From NCBI RefSeq assembly GCF_030323025.1, contig NZ_CP097329.1:4450001-4514000 (forward strand): a stretch of DNA of 64,000 nucleotides, given 5' to 3'. Below are positions 32,072 through 41,049 of the stretch, in pieces. This DNA comes from Pseudanabaena mucicola str. Chao 1806. GTDB lineage: Bacteria > Cyanobacteriota > Cyanobacteriia > Pseudanabaenales > Pseudanabaenaceae. Every line of letters starts with the position of its first letter. Position 1 is the first letter of the stretch. The position numbers were made by a program, and so were the translations under genes. The notes beneath the pieces are model-generated. The model was not told where the DNA came from and did no database searches. It worked only from the letters and a program-made list of their open reading frames with translations.

Positions 32072-32175
32072 TAAGTAGCTAGACATAAGTAAACTAAAAA
32101 CCGAGAAGTTTGTTCCGCCCGCTACGCGGGCGGAACAAACTCAGGTTTTGGGTTTTAATTAAGTTGTGCTACTTA
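32072..32175. repeat. 104-bp MITE-like element, complete copy
   Basis: Ends TAAGTAGC and GCTACTTA are inverted repeats. The interior is nearly palindromic with CCGCCCG/CGGGCGG in the centre and AAACTAAAAACC-type arms. Complete copies: here and 56873-56976 (inverted); a truncated one is at 10144-10220. Confidence 0.85.
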
Positions 32176-32220
32176 CAAAGTATTTGTATCGCTAATTTTA
32201 ATAAATAGCCCACCAAGTTT

Positions 32221-32703
32221 ATGATAATTGAAATTCCCGAACCACTTAAAACATTGGTGACTTTTGCTCACCCCATTCTCATGATCCTGACCCTAATTTT
32301 GGCATTGTATGCAGGTTATGTTGGGTGGCAATACCGCAGAATTCGTAGTACTGAGGGTGATGAAAAAAAAGCGCTAATCTCCAAAAAATATAATCTCCTC
32401 CATCACAATCTAGGTTCGATATTCTTATTGTTAATGGTGGCAGGTGCGATCGGTGGTATGGCTGTGACTTATAACAACAATGGGAAGTTGTTTGTGGGAG
32501 CACATTTGATTGCTGGCTTAGGACTCACTTTTTTAGCTGCATTATCAGCAGCACTAGCGCCTATACTTCAACAGGGTAAGGAATGGGCGCGGAGTACCCA
32601 TATAGCAGTGAATACTGTATTAGTTGGCATTTTTGTATGGCAAACCCTAACAGGCTTTGAAATTGTCCAGCGAATTCTCGAACAAATGTCTAAAGCTTCA
32701 TAA
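32221..32703 (+). CDS. DUF4079 family membrane protein
   Basis: 160 residues with four transmembrane helices: PILMILTLILALYAGYVGW, HHNLGSIFLLLMVAGAIGGMAVTY, HLIAGLGLTFLAALSAALAP, STHIAVNTVLVGIFVWQTLTG. Several conserved histidines (FAHP, LHHNLG, GAHLIAG, THIAVN) fit a cytochrome b561-like haem-binding bundle, as proposed for DUF4079 in cyanobacteria and plants. Function is unproven. Its stop is followed at once by a strong bidirectional terminator. Confidence 0.85.
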   Translation: MIIEIPEPLKTLVTFAHPILMILTLILALYAGYVGWQYRRIRSTEGDEKKALISKKYNLLHHNLGSIFLLLMVAGAIGGMAVTYNNNGKLFVGAHLIAGLGLTFLAALSAALAPILQQGKEWARSTHIAVNTVLVGIFVWQTLTGFEIVQRILEQMSKAS

Positions 32704-32736
32704 CAAAAAAGCGGCACAATGCGCCGCTTTTTTGTT
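32704..32736. terminator. Bidirectional rho-independent terminator
   Basis: AAAAAAGCGGC(ACAAT)GCGCCGCTTTTTTG: a GC stem with A-run and T-run between the convergent DUF4079 and yajQ genes. Confidence 0.85.
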
Positions 32737-33226
32737 AACGGTAGTTTGTGAATTGGAGAGCGAGGGGAAAGTCTTCACCTTTGACGAGTTGGATAATTGC
32801 TTGAAGTTCATCCTTTGATTTGGAAGTGACTCGCAAAGCATCACCTTGAATTGATGCTTGAGCTTTAGGGAAACTATCACGGATGGTTTTAGAAAGTTTT
32901 TTGGCTTGATCTTGCTCAATACCACGCTTGAGTTTAATCTTTTGGGTGACACGATTACCGCTAGCAGATTCGATTTCGCCATAGTCAAAGATTTTTAGGG
33001 ATAGGTTACGCTTGATTGCTTTAGATTGCAGCACATCGACAACTGAGGTAAGTGTCATTTCACTATTAGTTTTGATAGTTATGAGTTCTTTCTCAAGTTC
33101 AACTTCTGTATTTGTATTTTTTAGGTCATAGCGACTAACAATTTCACGGCGAGTTTGATCGATCGCATTCACAAGTTCTTGATGATCAAAATCACTAACG
33201 ATGTCAAAGGAGTAACTGGAAGCCAT
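32735..33226 (-). CDS. yajQ: YajQ family nucleotide/c-di-GMP-binding protein
   Basis: 163 residues with the full YajQ pattern: [34 protein letters not shown], then [72 protein letters not shown]. Members bind tRNA or cyclic di-GMP in other bacteria; some act as transcription co-regulators. Normal length. It stands alone, convergent with DUF4079. Confidence 0.93.
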   Translation of the reverse strand: MASSYSFDIVSDFDHQELVNAIDQTRREIVSRYDLKNTNTEVELEKELITIKTNSEMTLTSVVDVLQSKAIKRNLSLKIFDYGEIESASGNRVTQKIKLKRGIEQDQAKKLSKTIRDSFPKAQASIQGDALRVTSKSKDELQAIIQLVKGEDFPLALQFTNYR

Positions 33227-33304
33227 AGATTTATTTTAGTTATTTTAGATTTTATTAATCACAAAGCAGCAGGAGCCGCCATGTTTGCGTCCCCAATCCT
33301 ACCA

Positions 33305-33372
33305 AAAAACGGTATAGCTAAATGGTTTGTGGAAGCCCACCCCGAAGAGGCAGGGCTTCCACAAACCATTTA
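33305..33372. repeat. Palindromic intergenic element
   Basis: CTAAATGGTTTGTGGAAGCC and GGCTTCCACAAACCATTTAG form a long perfect stem around a short loop between yajQ and the aldo/keto reductase gene. Non-coding. Confidence 0.7.
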
Positions 33373-33383
33373 GGATTGTTATA

Positions 33384-34511
33384 CTATTCCCAGAGCCGCC
33401 GACCTTCCTCACCATGCAAACGATCATGGGTATCCCTCAAAAGTCTAGGGATTTCCAGATTTTCGGGACATCTCGGCAAGCAGTCGCCACAGTCAGTACA
33501 GCGAATGGCTTTATTTCCCGGAAACCAATGTCCTGCATTCTCAAACATTTTATAGCGATATTTCCCAAAATCCACCATATCAAAACCGATCGCTAAATTT
33601 CGCAGCCTGAGAACTTCAGGAATATTAATACCTTCGGGACAGGGTAGGCATTGATAGCATTGCGAACAGAGATCGTTTTCTAAAATTGTATAGCGGCGAT
33701 TCATGCAATCGATAACTGCGGATTCTAATTCAGACATCGGAGCATCATTATCCCATGCGTCCTGATGGGAATCTACTTCTCTAGGATTAGCTGCCCCAAG
33801 ACTGAGGGTATGGATACGCTGATCACTCAGCAAAAAGCGATCGCACATATATAAAGCTGTATATGGATAGCAAACACCTGATAGCTCTTCGGAAGGGGTA
33901 TAAAGCATCCCACCTTTATCCGATGGCGAAATAATAAATACCCCCATATCTTGTTCATGAGCAAGTTGTACCGCAGGTGCATTACGCTGATTGAAGTAAT
34001 AGTAATGGAGATTAACGGACTCAAATAAGTTAGTACGAATCGTGTCTAAAATTACCTCAAGTGAACCATGGGTAGAAAAGCCTACATGCCTAATCATTTT
34101 TTGATCGACAGCTTCCCTAACTGCTTTCATACATCCATTGGGATCTTTCACAAGATCGAGATGTTCATATAGATTAATCCCATGAATATCGAAGTTATCA
34201 ATATAGTCCACATTCATTTTTTTGAGGGACTGTTCGATTTGTCGATGCATAGAGTCTGCATCTTTGATAGGACTAATTTTGGTAGTCAGATAAAAGCGAT
34301 CGCGTTGCTTACTAAGCCCATTTCGCATAGCCTGACCAATAAATTCTTCACTCTTACCATATCCCTGTGCTGTCTCTATATGGTTAATGCCAACTTCTAA
34401 GGCGTGCCAAATCGTTTTTTCTGCATTCGTCGCAGATTCTAAATAACGCATTGCTCCTAAGGAGAATACGGACAAAAGCATCTCAGTTTTGCCAAAACGA
34501 CGATAGCGCAT
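33384..34511 (-). CDS. Aldo/keto reductase with C-terminal 4Fe-4S domain
   Basis: About 375 residues from the ATG at 34511; a start 14 codons earlier lacks family similarity. The AKR barrel has the catalytic Asp/Tyr region HIETAQGYGKSEEFIGQAM and Lys in YLTTKISP, VDYIDNFDIHG, and MIRHVGFSTHG. The last 90 residues hold cysteine clusters CSQCYQCLPCPEGINIPEV and CTDCGDCLPRCPENLEIPRLL, typical of ferredoxin-like Fe-S binding in this AKR subgroup. Substrate is unknown; probably redox chemistry with NADPH and Fe-S electron transfer. Confidence 0.9.
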   Translation of the reverse strand: MRYRRFGKTEMLLSVFSLGAMRYLESATNAEKTIWHALEVGINHIETAQGYGKSEEFIGQAMRNGLSKQRDRFYLTTKISPIKDADSMHRQIEQSLKKMNVDYIDNFDIHGINLYEHLDLVKDPNGCMKAVREAVDQKMIRHVGFSTHGSLEVILDTIRTNLFESVNLHYYYFNQRNAPAVQLAHEQDMGVFIISPSDKGGMLYTPSEELSGVCYPYTALYMCDRFLLSDQRIHTLSLGAANPREVDSHQDAWDNDAPMSELESAVIDCMNRRYTILENDLCSQCYQCLPCPEGINIPEVLRLRNLAIGFDMVDFGKYRYKMFENAGHWFPGNKAIRCTDCGDCLPRCPENLEIPRLLRDTHDRLHGEEGRRLWE

Positions 34512-34620
34512 AGTTAATTTATTAAATTTGCTAATTTTATAGGAATGACGCAAAAATGATGGAAAATCGTTATTTTAAATTCATAAATTGAAGTATAGCT
34601 TGGTATTTCCTGCAACAGAT

Positions 34621-34715
34621 TTAGGACTTACGCATTGGGTAGATGTGGTGCGGGCTTCGCCCGCACCACATCTACCTCAATCCTAAGAAATTCGTTCGGT
34701 TTGCGTAAGTCCTAA
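34621..34715. repeat. TTAGGACTTACGCA element, long version
   Basis: Terminal repeats TTAGGACTTACGCA and TGCGTAAGTCCTAA enclose a second hairpin GTAGATGTGGTGCGGGC / GCCCGCACCACATCTAC. A 42-base version with the same ends lies at 55461-55502, and the words GTAGATATGGTG recur at 59155. MITE-like, no coding. Confidence 0.75.
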
Positions 34716-34791
34716 AATATTTGAAAGCTTGACGAAGCTATGCTTTCAAATATTTCTCTGGGTTTCTAAGTCAGCGCTTTGCGCTGTAATT

Positions 34792-35367
34792 CTAAAGCGC
34801 GTGAATCACATTGGTAACTACACCCCAAATATGGAGATCGGTATGTTCATCGATCTCAATGGGCTTAAAAGCTTCATTTTCAGGCATGAGCCATAGTTTA
34901 TCTCTAACCCTACGAATTCTTTTTACCGTTAATTCTCCATTTACCACAGCGATCACAACTTGACCATTGGTAACTTCAATCGAGCGATCAACAATCAACA
35001 TATCATTGGGATGAATCCCTGCATCAATCATTGATTCCCCAACCACACGCACCAGATATGTGGTTTCAGGATGTTTCACCAGATGGCGATTGAGATCGAT
35101 ATTATCATCCACATAGTCTTCGGTGGGGGCAGGAAGCCCTGCTGCAACTGGGTTGAGATAGAGAGGCAAGCTCACCTTAGTCTTTCTTTCGGGTTTGAAG
35201 ATGGATTGAACCATCGTTCCTAATTCGATTTCTTGGCTACCTCCAGCCAAAGCTGCTAAAATTTCATCAGCAATTCTGATCGGTAGCCTTACCGCTTTAG
35301 TCGCCTCGCCATATTTCCCTGTTCCTTGGGGACGACCTGCACCTATACGTTTTCCTCCTCGTGGCAT
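34792..35367 (-). CDS. UmuD-like S24 family self-cleaving peptidase
   Basis: 191 residues from the ATG at 35367 (MPRGGKRIGAGRPQGTG, a DNA-binding-like basic start). A linker with an Ala-Gly pair (NPVAAGLPAPTEDYV), the likely autocleavage site, is followed by catalytic Ser in VVGESMIDAGIHPNDMLIVDRS and Lys in VNGELTVKRIRRV. UmuD/LexA-type proteins are cleaved upon DNA damage; UmuD then activates a Y-family polymerase. No umuC follows. The N-terminal part resembles a small DNA-binding domain, so a regulator role is possible. A longer reading would run through a palindromic repeat at 35484-35522 and is rejected. Confidence 0.82.
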   Translation of the reverse strand: MPRGGKRIGAGRPQGTGKYGEATKAVRLPIRIADEILAALAGGSQEIELGTMVQSIFKPERKTKVSLPLYLNPVAAGLPAPTEDYVDDNIDLNRHLVKHPETTYLVRVVGESMIDAGIHPNDMLIVDRSIEVTNGQVVIAVVNGELTVKRIRRVRDKLWLMPENEAFKPIEIDEHTDLHIWGVVTNVIHAL

Positions 35368-35483
35368 CTGATTTTCTCCAAGTACATTACAAACGCATGA
35401 AATGTGTACACTTATCAATAAAAGTATACTCAAAAAATGGCAGCTTATTAGTAATTTTGCCCCATAAGCCTTATAGCCAAAAA

Positions 35484-35522
35484 GCAGAAGAGAGTTGCGG
35501 CGCAACTCTCTTCTGCTTTTTG
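35484..35522. repeat. Palindromic intergenic repeat
   Basis: AAAAAGCAGAAGAGAGTTGC and GCAACTCTCTTCTGCTTTTT form a perfect stem. The rest of 35523-35804, upstream of the desaturase gene, shows no gene; it probably contains that gene's promoter. Confidence 0.65.
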
Positions 35523-35804
35523 GGCTGAGGCAGAACATTTTGGTTGCGTTTTACAAATCCCTTCAGGAATTTTCCAACGAATCATGTAACATCAGAAACA
35601 TATTGCGATCGCTACTACAGGTCTTTGCGCCAAATAAAAACTGACTTTTTGCTACAAGCATTACAAATTTGAGTTTGAATGTGGGTAGTGGCTTAGGAAA
35701 TATGGGTGACACACAATCCGTATTCACTAAAATGCTGCCATCTTTGGCACTACCGTATAAGTGAAAGAATTATAAGTACGACATTTAGTTAGACATGGTA
35801 AAAG

Positions 35805-36923
35805 ATGCAAGATCGAGACGAATCCACGCAGTCCAAGATTCTCGAAAAAGAATCAGTAAAAAAATTGAAATTTGCCAAGAATAGTGGATTTCAGGTAGAA
35901 CTAAGACGACGGGTTGACGAACTTTTTCAAAACAGTAATCTCAAAGAGCGTGATTGTCCCCAAATGTACGCAAAGACAGCGACCCTGTTAATTGGCTTTT
36001 TGGGAACCTATGCAGCCTTAATTTTTTTAGCCCAGACATGGTGGCAGGTTTTTCCTCTATGTATCCTCATGGGTGTAATCATCGCAGGTATAGGGTTTAG
36101 CATTCAGCATGATGGCGCTCATCGTGCCTATTCCAATTCGCTATGGATAAATAAACTCATGTCGATGAGTCTTGATCTCATCGGTGGTAGTTCCTATATT
36201 TGGCATTGGAAACATGATATTTTACATCATACCTACACTAATATTGCTAGCTATGACATGGATCTGGAAGTGGGAATGTTTGGAAGGCTTTCTCCATCTC
36301 ATCAAAAGCTTCCATTTCACCGTTGGCAGCATTATTACCTATGGCTGTTATATGGTTTTCTGGCAATCAAGTGGCATTTTTTCGATGATTTTAATAACTT
36401 GATCACGGGCAAAATTAGCGATCGCAACTATCCTCGCCCTAGAAATAGTAATTTAGTAATCTTCTGTGCTGGTAAGCTAACATTTCTGACGATTGCGTTT
36501 GTGATTCCCTCACTATTTCACTCATTTTGGCTTGTTTTAGCTAGCTATAGTCTCATCGCATTTACCCTAGGGCTTTTGCTAAGTGTCGTCTTCCAGTTAG
36601 CTCATGTGGTGGAAGAAGCAGATTTTCCTATTCCTGATGAAGAGACCTGTTTAATTGAGAAAGATTGGGCAATTCATCAAATCGAAACTACAGTAAACTT
36701 CTCTCGCAACAACCCATTTCTAACTTGGTTGCTCGGTGGTTTAAATTTTCAAGTCGAGCATCATCTCTTCCCCAATATTTGCCATATCAATTACCCTGAG
36801 ATCTCCAAGGTAGTTGAGCAAACCTGTCAAGACTATGGGGTGAGATATAACTATCACCGTTCCTTCTGGGCGGGTTGCCTCTCCCACTTCCATTGGTTAC
36901 GCCGTATGGGAACTTCTTTCTAA
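35805..36923 (+). CDS. Acyl-lipid fatty acid desaturase
   Basis: 372 residues. Three histidine boxes coordinate the di-iron site: QHDGAHRAYS (HxxxH), HDILHHTYTN (HxxxHH) and NFQVEHHLFPNICH (QxxHH). The Gln in the third box marks front-end (Delta5/Delta6-type) desaturases. Four hydrophobic segments surround them. No cytochrome b5 domain, as usual in cyanobacteria where ferredoxin gives electrons. It probably introduces a double bond in membrane lipids; regioselectivity cannot be read from the sequence. It is followed by a terminator. Confidence 0.9.
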   Translation: MQDRDESTQSKILEKESVKKLKFAKNSGFQVELRRRVDELFQNSNLKERDCPQMYAKTATLLIGFLGTYAALIFLAQTWWQVFPLCILMGVIIAGIGFSIQHDGAHRAYSNSLWINKLMSMSLDLIGGSSYIWHWKHDILHHTYTNIASYDMDLEVGMFGRLSPSHQKLPFHRWQHYYLWLLYGFLAIKWHFFDDFNNLITGKISDRNYPRPRNSNLVIFCAGKLTFLTIAFVIPSLFHSFWLVLASYSLIAFTLGLLLSVVFQLAHVVEEADFPIPDEETCLIEKDWAIHQIETTVNFSRNNPFLTWLLGGLNFQVEHHLFPNICHINYPEISKVVEQTCQDYGVRYNYHRSFWAGCLSHFHWLRRMGTSF

Positions 36924-36975
36924 CAGAACTGATGTTACATAGGTGAAACGATCACTGTAACATCAGCTTTAAGAC

Positions 36976-37006
36976 AAAATAGCCGTATATTGCACGGCTA
37001 TTTTTG
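36976..37006 (+). terminator. Rho-independent terminator
   Basis: AAAATAGCCGT(ATATTGC)ACGGCTATTTTT, downstream of the desaturase and of the porin coming from the other side. Confidence 0.75.
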
Positions 37007-37026
37007 ATTTAATTGAAATTACTGGT

Positions 37027-38853
37027 TTAGAAGGTGAAAGTAGTACGTAGAGTGAAGCCCCAAATTGGCTCTGGTGTACCGACATCGGGATTAAGTACTA
37101 CATAAATGTCAGGGGTGATACTAATATTCCGATTGAATCTATGTGTGTAAAAGACCTCGATCAACCAAGGGGTATTAAGATCTTTACCTCTAGGGTCATT
37201 ACTGCTGGTGACATAGGGAGGAATTGCCACTAGAATACCTCCGTGATTGCCTTCCTTAAATAGATCAAAGAATCCTAAACTTAGAGCTGCATTGATAACA
37301 TTGGCAGTAGTACCCCTGTTCAAATTTAGGGCGGATGTAGTCGAGAACCATCCACCTAAACCAACTTTGGGAAATATTCTCCAATCAAACTGACCACCAA
37401 AACTATCAGCAATGGTAGGTGTGTCGAAACCAAAGGCAGCTGTTGCGAGATTAGTACCAGTAGGTCCCGAGAAACTAACTCGTCCAGCTAAATCTGGATC
37501 ATTAGGAATAGTCCCACTCCAATATTTGTGGATAAAGTTTAAAGAACCACTAAACTGCTCTGAAGGCTTAAAGGTGAGCTGTGTAGCGATCGTACTGCTG
37601 CCGCCAAATAGTCCTAAAGAACCAGAACCAGCTTTACTAGCTTGAACATCACTGGCAAAGTAGCCAGCATGGAGTTGCCATTGATCACTAAAGCGATAGG
37701 CAGCACCGATACCAGTATCCGTAAATCCAGGTCGGAAAATTACAGGGTTAAAGAGACCATAAGCAGTGTTGGGAACAGAAGTTCCATTACGCAGAGGACT
37801 GATTACAGGGAAAAAGTCAAAGGGCTGTAGTCCCAAAGCTGAGATCCAGATGGTTGCTTGTTCGCCAACAGGGAAGCGATAGAAGAGTTGACCAACAGCG
37901 AAAGTATTTGCTGCTTTAGTGGCAGTAGATCCATCAAGAGCAAAGTTAGCTATATTACTAGCATTCGTCGCATTACCACCAACAACATTAGCAGTTGACG
38001 GAGAGTTGTTTGTGCCTACATTGACGCTCAACAAATCTTTTCCAGTAAAACTGGTATTAAATCGAAGATTTACAGAATAAGCAAATAATAAATTACTGCT
38101 TCTATTCCGACCATCAGTGGCTCTTGTGCCATTAGTTGCGATCGCTCCTAGCAAAAAGTTGGCTGAACCCAACAGTTTTGTAGTGGTAGAAAATTGTTGT
38201 TCTTCGATTTTTGCTGTTTTTGCTTCAAGATTGTCAACTCTTCCCCTAAGTGCGGCTAGCTCAGAAGCAAATTCTTCTTGAAGTTTTTTCAAGGTAGCGA
38301 GATCTTCTTTGCTAACCTTGTCAGCTAGCCCTGCGGAGATGATTTCATTGATCTTGTCTAATGCAGTATTCAAACCTGCGGCAAATTCGTAACGAGATAA
38401 AGCCTTTTTGCCCCGATAGGTACTGTCGGGATAACCAGCTATCACTCCATAGCGTTCTATCAATGATTGAAGTGCTGTAAATGCCCAGTCAGTTGATTTG
38501 ACATCCGTAAGTTGTGATACAGAAGTAACTGCTGCCAATTCCGAGTTTTGAGAAGGCAGCTTTGCATTGGCATCAGAAAGCTGGGTGACAGGAACTACGA
38601 GATCATCTTGCTGTGATGCTGCTGGTAATGGAGATTGTAATCCTACTCCTGAAACATTAATTACATCATCAATTTGTAATGGCTTACTAGCAGATGTCTT
38701 GCTATCTGCTAGTTTAGGGATTTCTGTACTAGTGAACTGTCTATTCTCTGCAACTTTCTTAACTTCATTAGCATTAACTGATGAAGTACTAGTGAGCGCA
38801 GCTACTAGCAAGATGGGAAATGATAACGCAAATTTTTGCGAAGCCTTGGACAT
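37027..38853 (-). CDS. SLH-domain OprB-type (iron uptake) porin
   Basis: 608 residues from MSKASQKFALSFPILL, at 38853; a longer start adds 22 residues without a signal-like pattern. Signal peptide to about 30, then an SLH domain (VTSVSQLTDVKSTDWAFTAL, GVIAGYPDSTYRGKKALSRYEFA), a short coiled coil (LQEEFASELAALRGRVDNLEAKTA), and a beta-barrel ending in TLRTTFTF with a terminal Phe. This is the dominant outer-membrane porin type of cyanobacteria, implicated in iron and inorganic ion uptake. A long AT-rich leader (38854-39365) lies upstream. It may join the nearby organosulfur genes in supplying outer-membrane entry. Confidence 0.92.
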   Translation of the reverse strand: MSKASQKFALSFPILLVAALTSTSSVNANEVKKVAENRQFTSTEIPKLADSKTSASKPLQIDDVINVSGVGLQSPLPAASQQDDLVVPVTQLSDANAKLPSQNSELAAVTSVSQLTDVKSTDWAFTALQSLIERYGVIAGYPDSTYRGKKALSRYEFAAGLNTALDKINEIISAGLADKVSKEDLATLKKLQEEFASELAALRGRVDNLEAKTAKIEEQQFSTTTKLLGSANFLLGAIATNGTRATDGRNRSSNLLFAYSVNLRFNTSFTGKDLLSVNVGTNNSPSTANVVGGNATNASNIANFALDGSTATKAANTFAVGQLFYRFPVGEQATIWISALGLQPFDFFPVISPLRNGTSVPNTAYGLFNPVIFRPGFTDTGIGAAYRFSDQWQLHAGYFASDVQASKAGSGSLGLFGGSSTIATQLTFKPSEQFSGSLNFIHKYWSGTIPNDPDLAGRVSFSGPTGTNLATAAFGFDTPTIADSFGGQFDWRIFPKVGLGGWFSTTSALNLNRGTTANVINAALSLGFFDLFKEGNHGGILVAIPPYVTSSNDPRGKDLNTPWLIEVFYTHRFNRNISITPDIYVVLNPDVGTPEPIWGFTLRTTFTF

Positions 38854-39069
38854 TATAAAGAGTTCCTCACATGATGAAAAAATTACTGAGATTTTGTCGA
38901 TTAAATGAGCATTAATCACAAACTCATAGTTAGTTTTTACAAATAATTACAAATTAGCTTATGAGTAGAAATGTTTAACTTCTTAAACAAAATCTCATGG
39001 TCGGTTTTGAGATTAATTTCTCACTTTGAAATTAAGCCCAGATTGAAATTTATACATAAGATCAATTAA

Positions 39070-39097
39070 CACTCATAAATACGTGTAGATATCGTAG
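39070..39097 (-). promoter_or_regulatory. Possible CTACGRTA-type operator upstream of the porin
   Basis: On the minus strand CTACGATATCTACACGTATT resembles the palindrome half and centre seen at 42889-42916 and 55591-55618. It is about 220 bases upstream of the porin start. The second arm is poor. The remainder of 38854-39365 is AT-rich with no gene. Confidence 0.35.
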
Positions 39098-39365
39098 TAT
39101 TTATAAATACTTGCATAATCCTGAAACAAAAATCAAGTATATTGCTTTACTTTTAAAGATTCATTTTCAAGATTTTGAGACAGAAATAACTTTTTTGGTA
39201 GTACGTAATACAATTACAAGAAACTAAAATATGATTAAGGAAATATGGCACTGCCTAATTTCTAGATAATTGAAAGTAATTAATCAAAAAAATAAAAATT
39301 GATTAATTTGATTAATCCAGTTATATACAGAATTTGTTGATTTGTTAATCATTTTTATTGAAAAG

Positions 39366-40196
39366 TTAGCGGATTTCAAAACCTAAGTTATGAAGGATTG
39401 CAGTCAAGCGATCGCGTCCACCAAGAGCCGCCGCATTCGCAACTCTTGCCGTGGAATGGGTTGACCAATCACTATTTACGCCTGTCTGTTGTTGCTGATA
39501 GAAATTTGTCATGATGCGATCATATTCAGTGATCGCTTGTTCTTGAACTTCTGTGGAATAGGATTCGCGATGAAGAACTGCTGATTGTCCTAGACGGGGT
39601 TTCACAGCAGGAATATTTGCGGGATCGGGATAGCCGACACTAAGACCGAACACAGGAAAAACTAGTGGAGGCAAGTTGAGTTCCTTAGCTACAGCTTCAG
39701 GATTATTGCGAATTGCGCCAACGTAGACTGTTCCTAAACCTAAAGATTCGGCAGCAGCTACAGCATTTTGAGCAGCAAGGGAGGCATCGATTGCTCCAGT
39801 GAGAAATGTCTCTAAATAATCTAATCCTTCGGAAGTGGCGTTGCGGGAATTCGCAATATTTCTTGCCCGTGATAAATCCGCAAGCCAGACTAGAAATAAA
39901 GGCACTTGGCGAATATGAGCTTGGTTCCGCGCAAGTACAGATAGGCGATCTTTGCGTGCGGGATCTTCAACAGCAATCACACTCCATAACTGTAAATTAG
40001 ATGAACTTGCTGCCGATTGAGCCGCCGCTATTAATGTTTCTAAAGTGCCATTAGGTAAAGGCTTAGATAAATAGGAACGGATCGAACGGTGGGTTAAGAG
40101 ATCGCTAATATGGTCATTCCAAAGGAAATCATCGGGAAAAGCATTGCCATAACGATCATGTAAGAGCGTAATTGGATTAACTGTTGTGGCAGTCAT
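39366..40196 (-). CDS. Nitroreductase-family NADPH-dependent oxidoreductase
   Basis: 276 residues of the NfsA/Frp flavin-reductase fold: LLTHRSIRSYLSKPLPNGTLETLIAAAQSAASSSNLQLWSVIAV (FMN-binding His-Arg-Ser-Ile-Arg start), VAAAESLGLGTVYVGAIRNNPEAVA, and LVFPVFGLSVGYPDP. Binds FMN and uses NADPH. In sulfonate gene clusters such proteins supply reduced flavin to monooxygenases. It lies 80 bases downstream of the SsuE-like gene. Confidence 0.88.
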   Translation of the reverse strand: MTATTVNPITLLHDRYGNAFPDDFLWNDHISDLLTHRSIRSYLSKPLPNGTLETLIAAAQSAASSSNLQLWSVIAVEDPARKDRLSVLARNQAHIRQVPLFLVWLADLSRARNIANSRNATSEGLDYLETFLTGAIDASLAAQNAVAAAESLGLGTVYVGAIRNNPEAVAKELNLPPLVFPVFGLSVGYPDPANIPAVKPRLGQSAVLHRESYSTEVQEQAITEYDRIMTNFYQQQQTGVNSDWSTHSTARVANAAALGGRDRLTAILHNLGFEIR

Positions 40197-40276
40197 AGTT
40201 TTCTCGTGTAAAAAATTAGTTAGGTGATTGGTGATTGGCTATGAATGAATAGATCTTGACTTCACATGCTTTGGAT

Positions 40277-40870
40277 TTAAGCAATGTTCAAAATTAGCTT
40301 TGCATTGCTAGGATTATTCTTTTTATTTTGGCGATCGCGGATTGCTTCTAGGAAATCTTGCAAGGAGGTTTGCAAACGTAATGAAAGTTCCAGATCGGTA
40401 GTTAATTCGGTCTGATTGTGTTTGATTTGTTCTTCTACAGCAAACACACTATTTAAGATATGCGTAGCACCTAATTCTGTGAGCACAGGTTTGAGGGAAT
40501 AGTCAATTGCTAAGGAATGCGAACTGGTGTGGCTAGTCGCTAGAGGCAAAATCACCTTATGGTCAAAAATACCGTTAGGAAGGATATCGAGGAAAGATTT
40601 TAATAAACCTGTATAGGCAGCCTTTATGATCGGACTGACAATAATGATGCCATCAGCCTCTTCGATCAATTGGCGCGGATATACCAAGGCAGGACTCGCA
40701 TATCGTCCCAAGGCAAGATCCTCAGCAAGCAGACTACGCACTAGTAGGGTATTTATCTGTAACGTAAAGATGTCTAATTGATTTTCTAGTAAATACTTGG
40801 CGTAGTTTAAAAGAGAATGTGCTTTACAGGGATGGATTGGGCTACCACCGATTAAGAGAATCCGAGTCAT
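40277..40870 (-). CDS. ssuE: NADPH-dependent FMN reductase, SsuE-like
   Basis: 197 residues of the flavodoxin-like fold: MTRILLIGGSPIHPCKAHSLLNYA (phosphate loop for FMN), then ADGIIIVSPIIKAAYTGLLKSFLDIL and ILPLATSHTSSHSLAIDYSLKPVLTELGA. SsuE provides FMNH2 to a sulfonate monooxygenase. It is paralogous to 44939-45469. It lies between the ssuB/ssuC pair and the nitroreductase on the same strand. Confidence 0.88.
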   Translation of the reverse strand: MTRILLIGGSPIHPCKAHSLLNYAKYLLENQLDIFTLQINTLLVRSLLAEDLALGRYASPALVYPRQLIEEADGIIIVSPIIKAAYTGLLKSFLDILPNGIFDHKVILPLATSHTSSHSLAIDYSLKPVLTELGATHILNSVFAVEEQIKHNQTELTTDLELSLRLQTSLQDFLEAIRDRQNKKNNPSNAKLILNIA

Positions 40871-40927
40871 GAAATAATCCTGTATTTGATGTAGATAAGG
40901 GTTCTGCGATTTAATAAAGAACTAAAT

Positions 40928-40960
40928 TTTTTGTGGCGCGGCGAAGCCGCGCCACAAAAA
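40928..40960. terminator. Hairpin after ssuB / before ssuE
   Basis: TTTTTTGTGGCGCGGC(GAA)GCCGCGCCACAAAAA: a perfect GC stem with flanking A/T runs. It could attenuate between ssuB and ssuE. Confidence 0.6.
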
Positions 40961-41049
40961 TTCGATTCCTGATTTTCCTGCATGTCCTTAACGATCTAGA
41001 AATAGAGAGACATCCTAATTTCTAGATCGTTAGGTGATGGTAATGGCTA

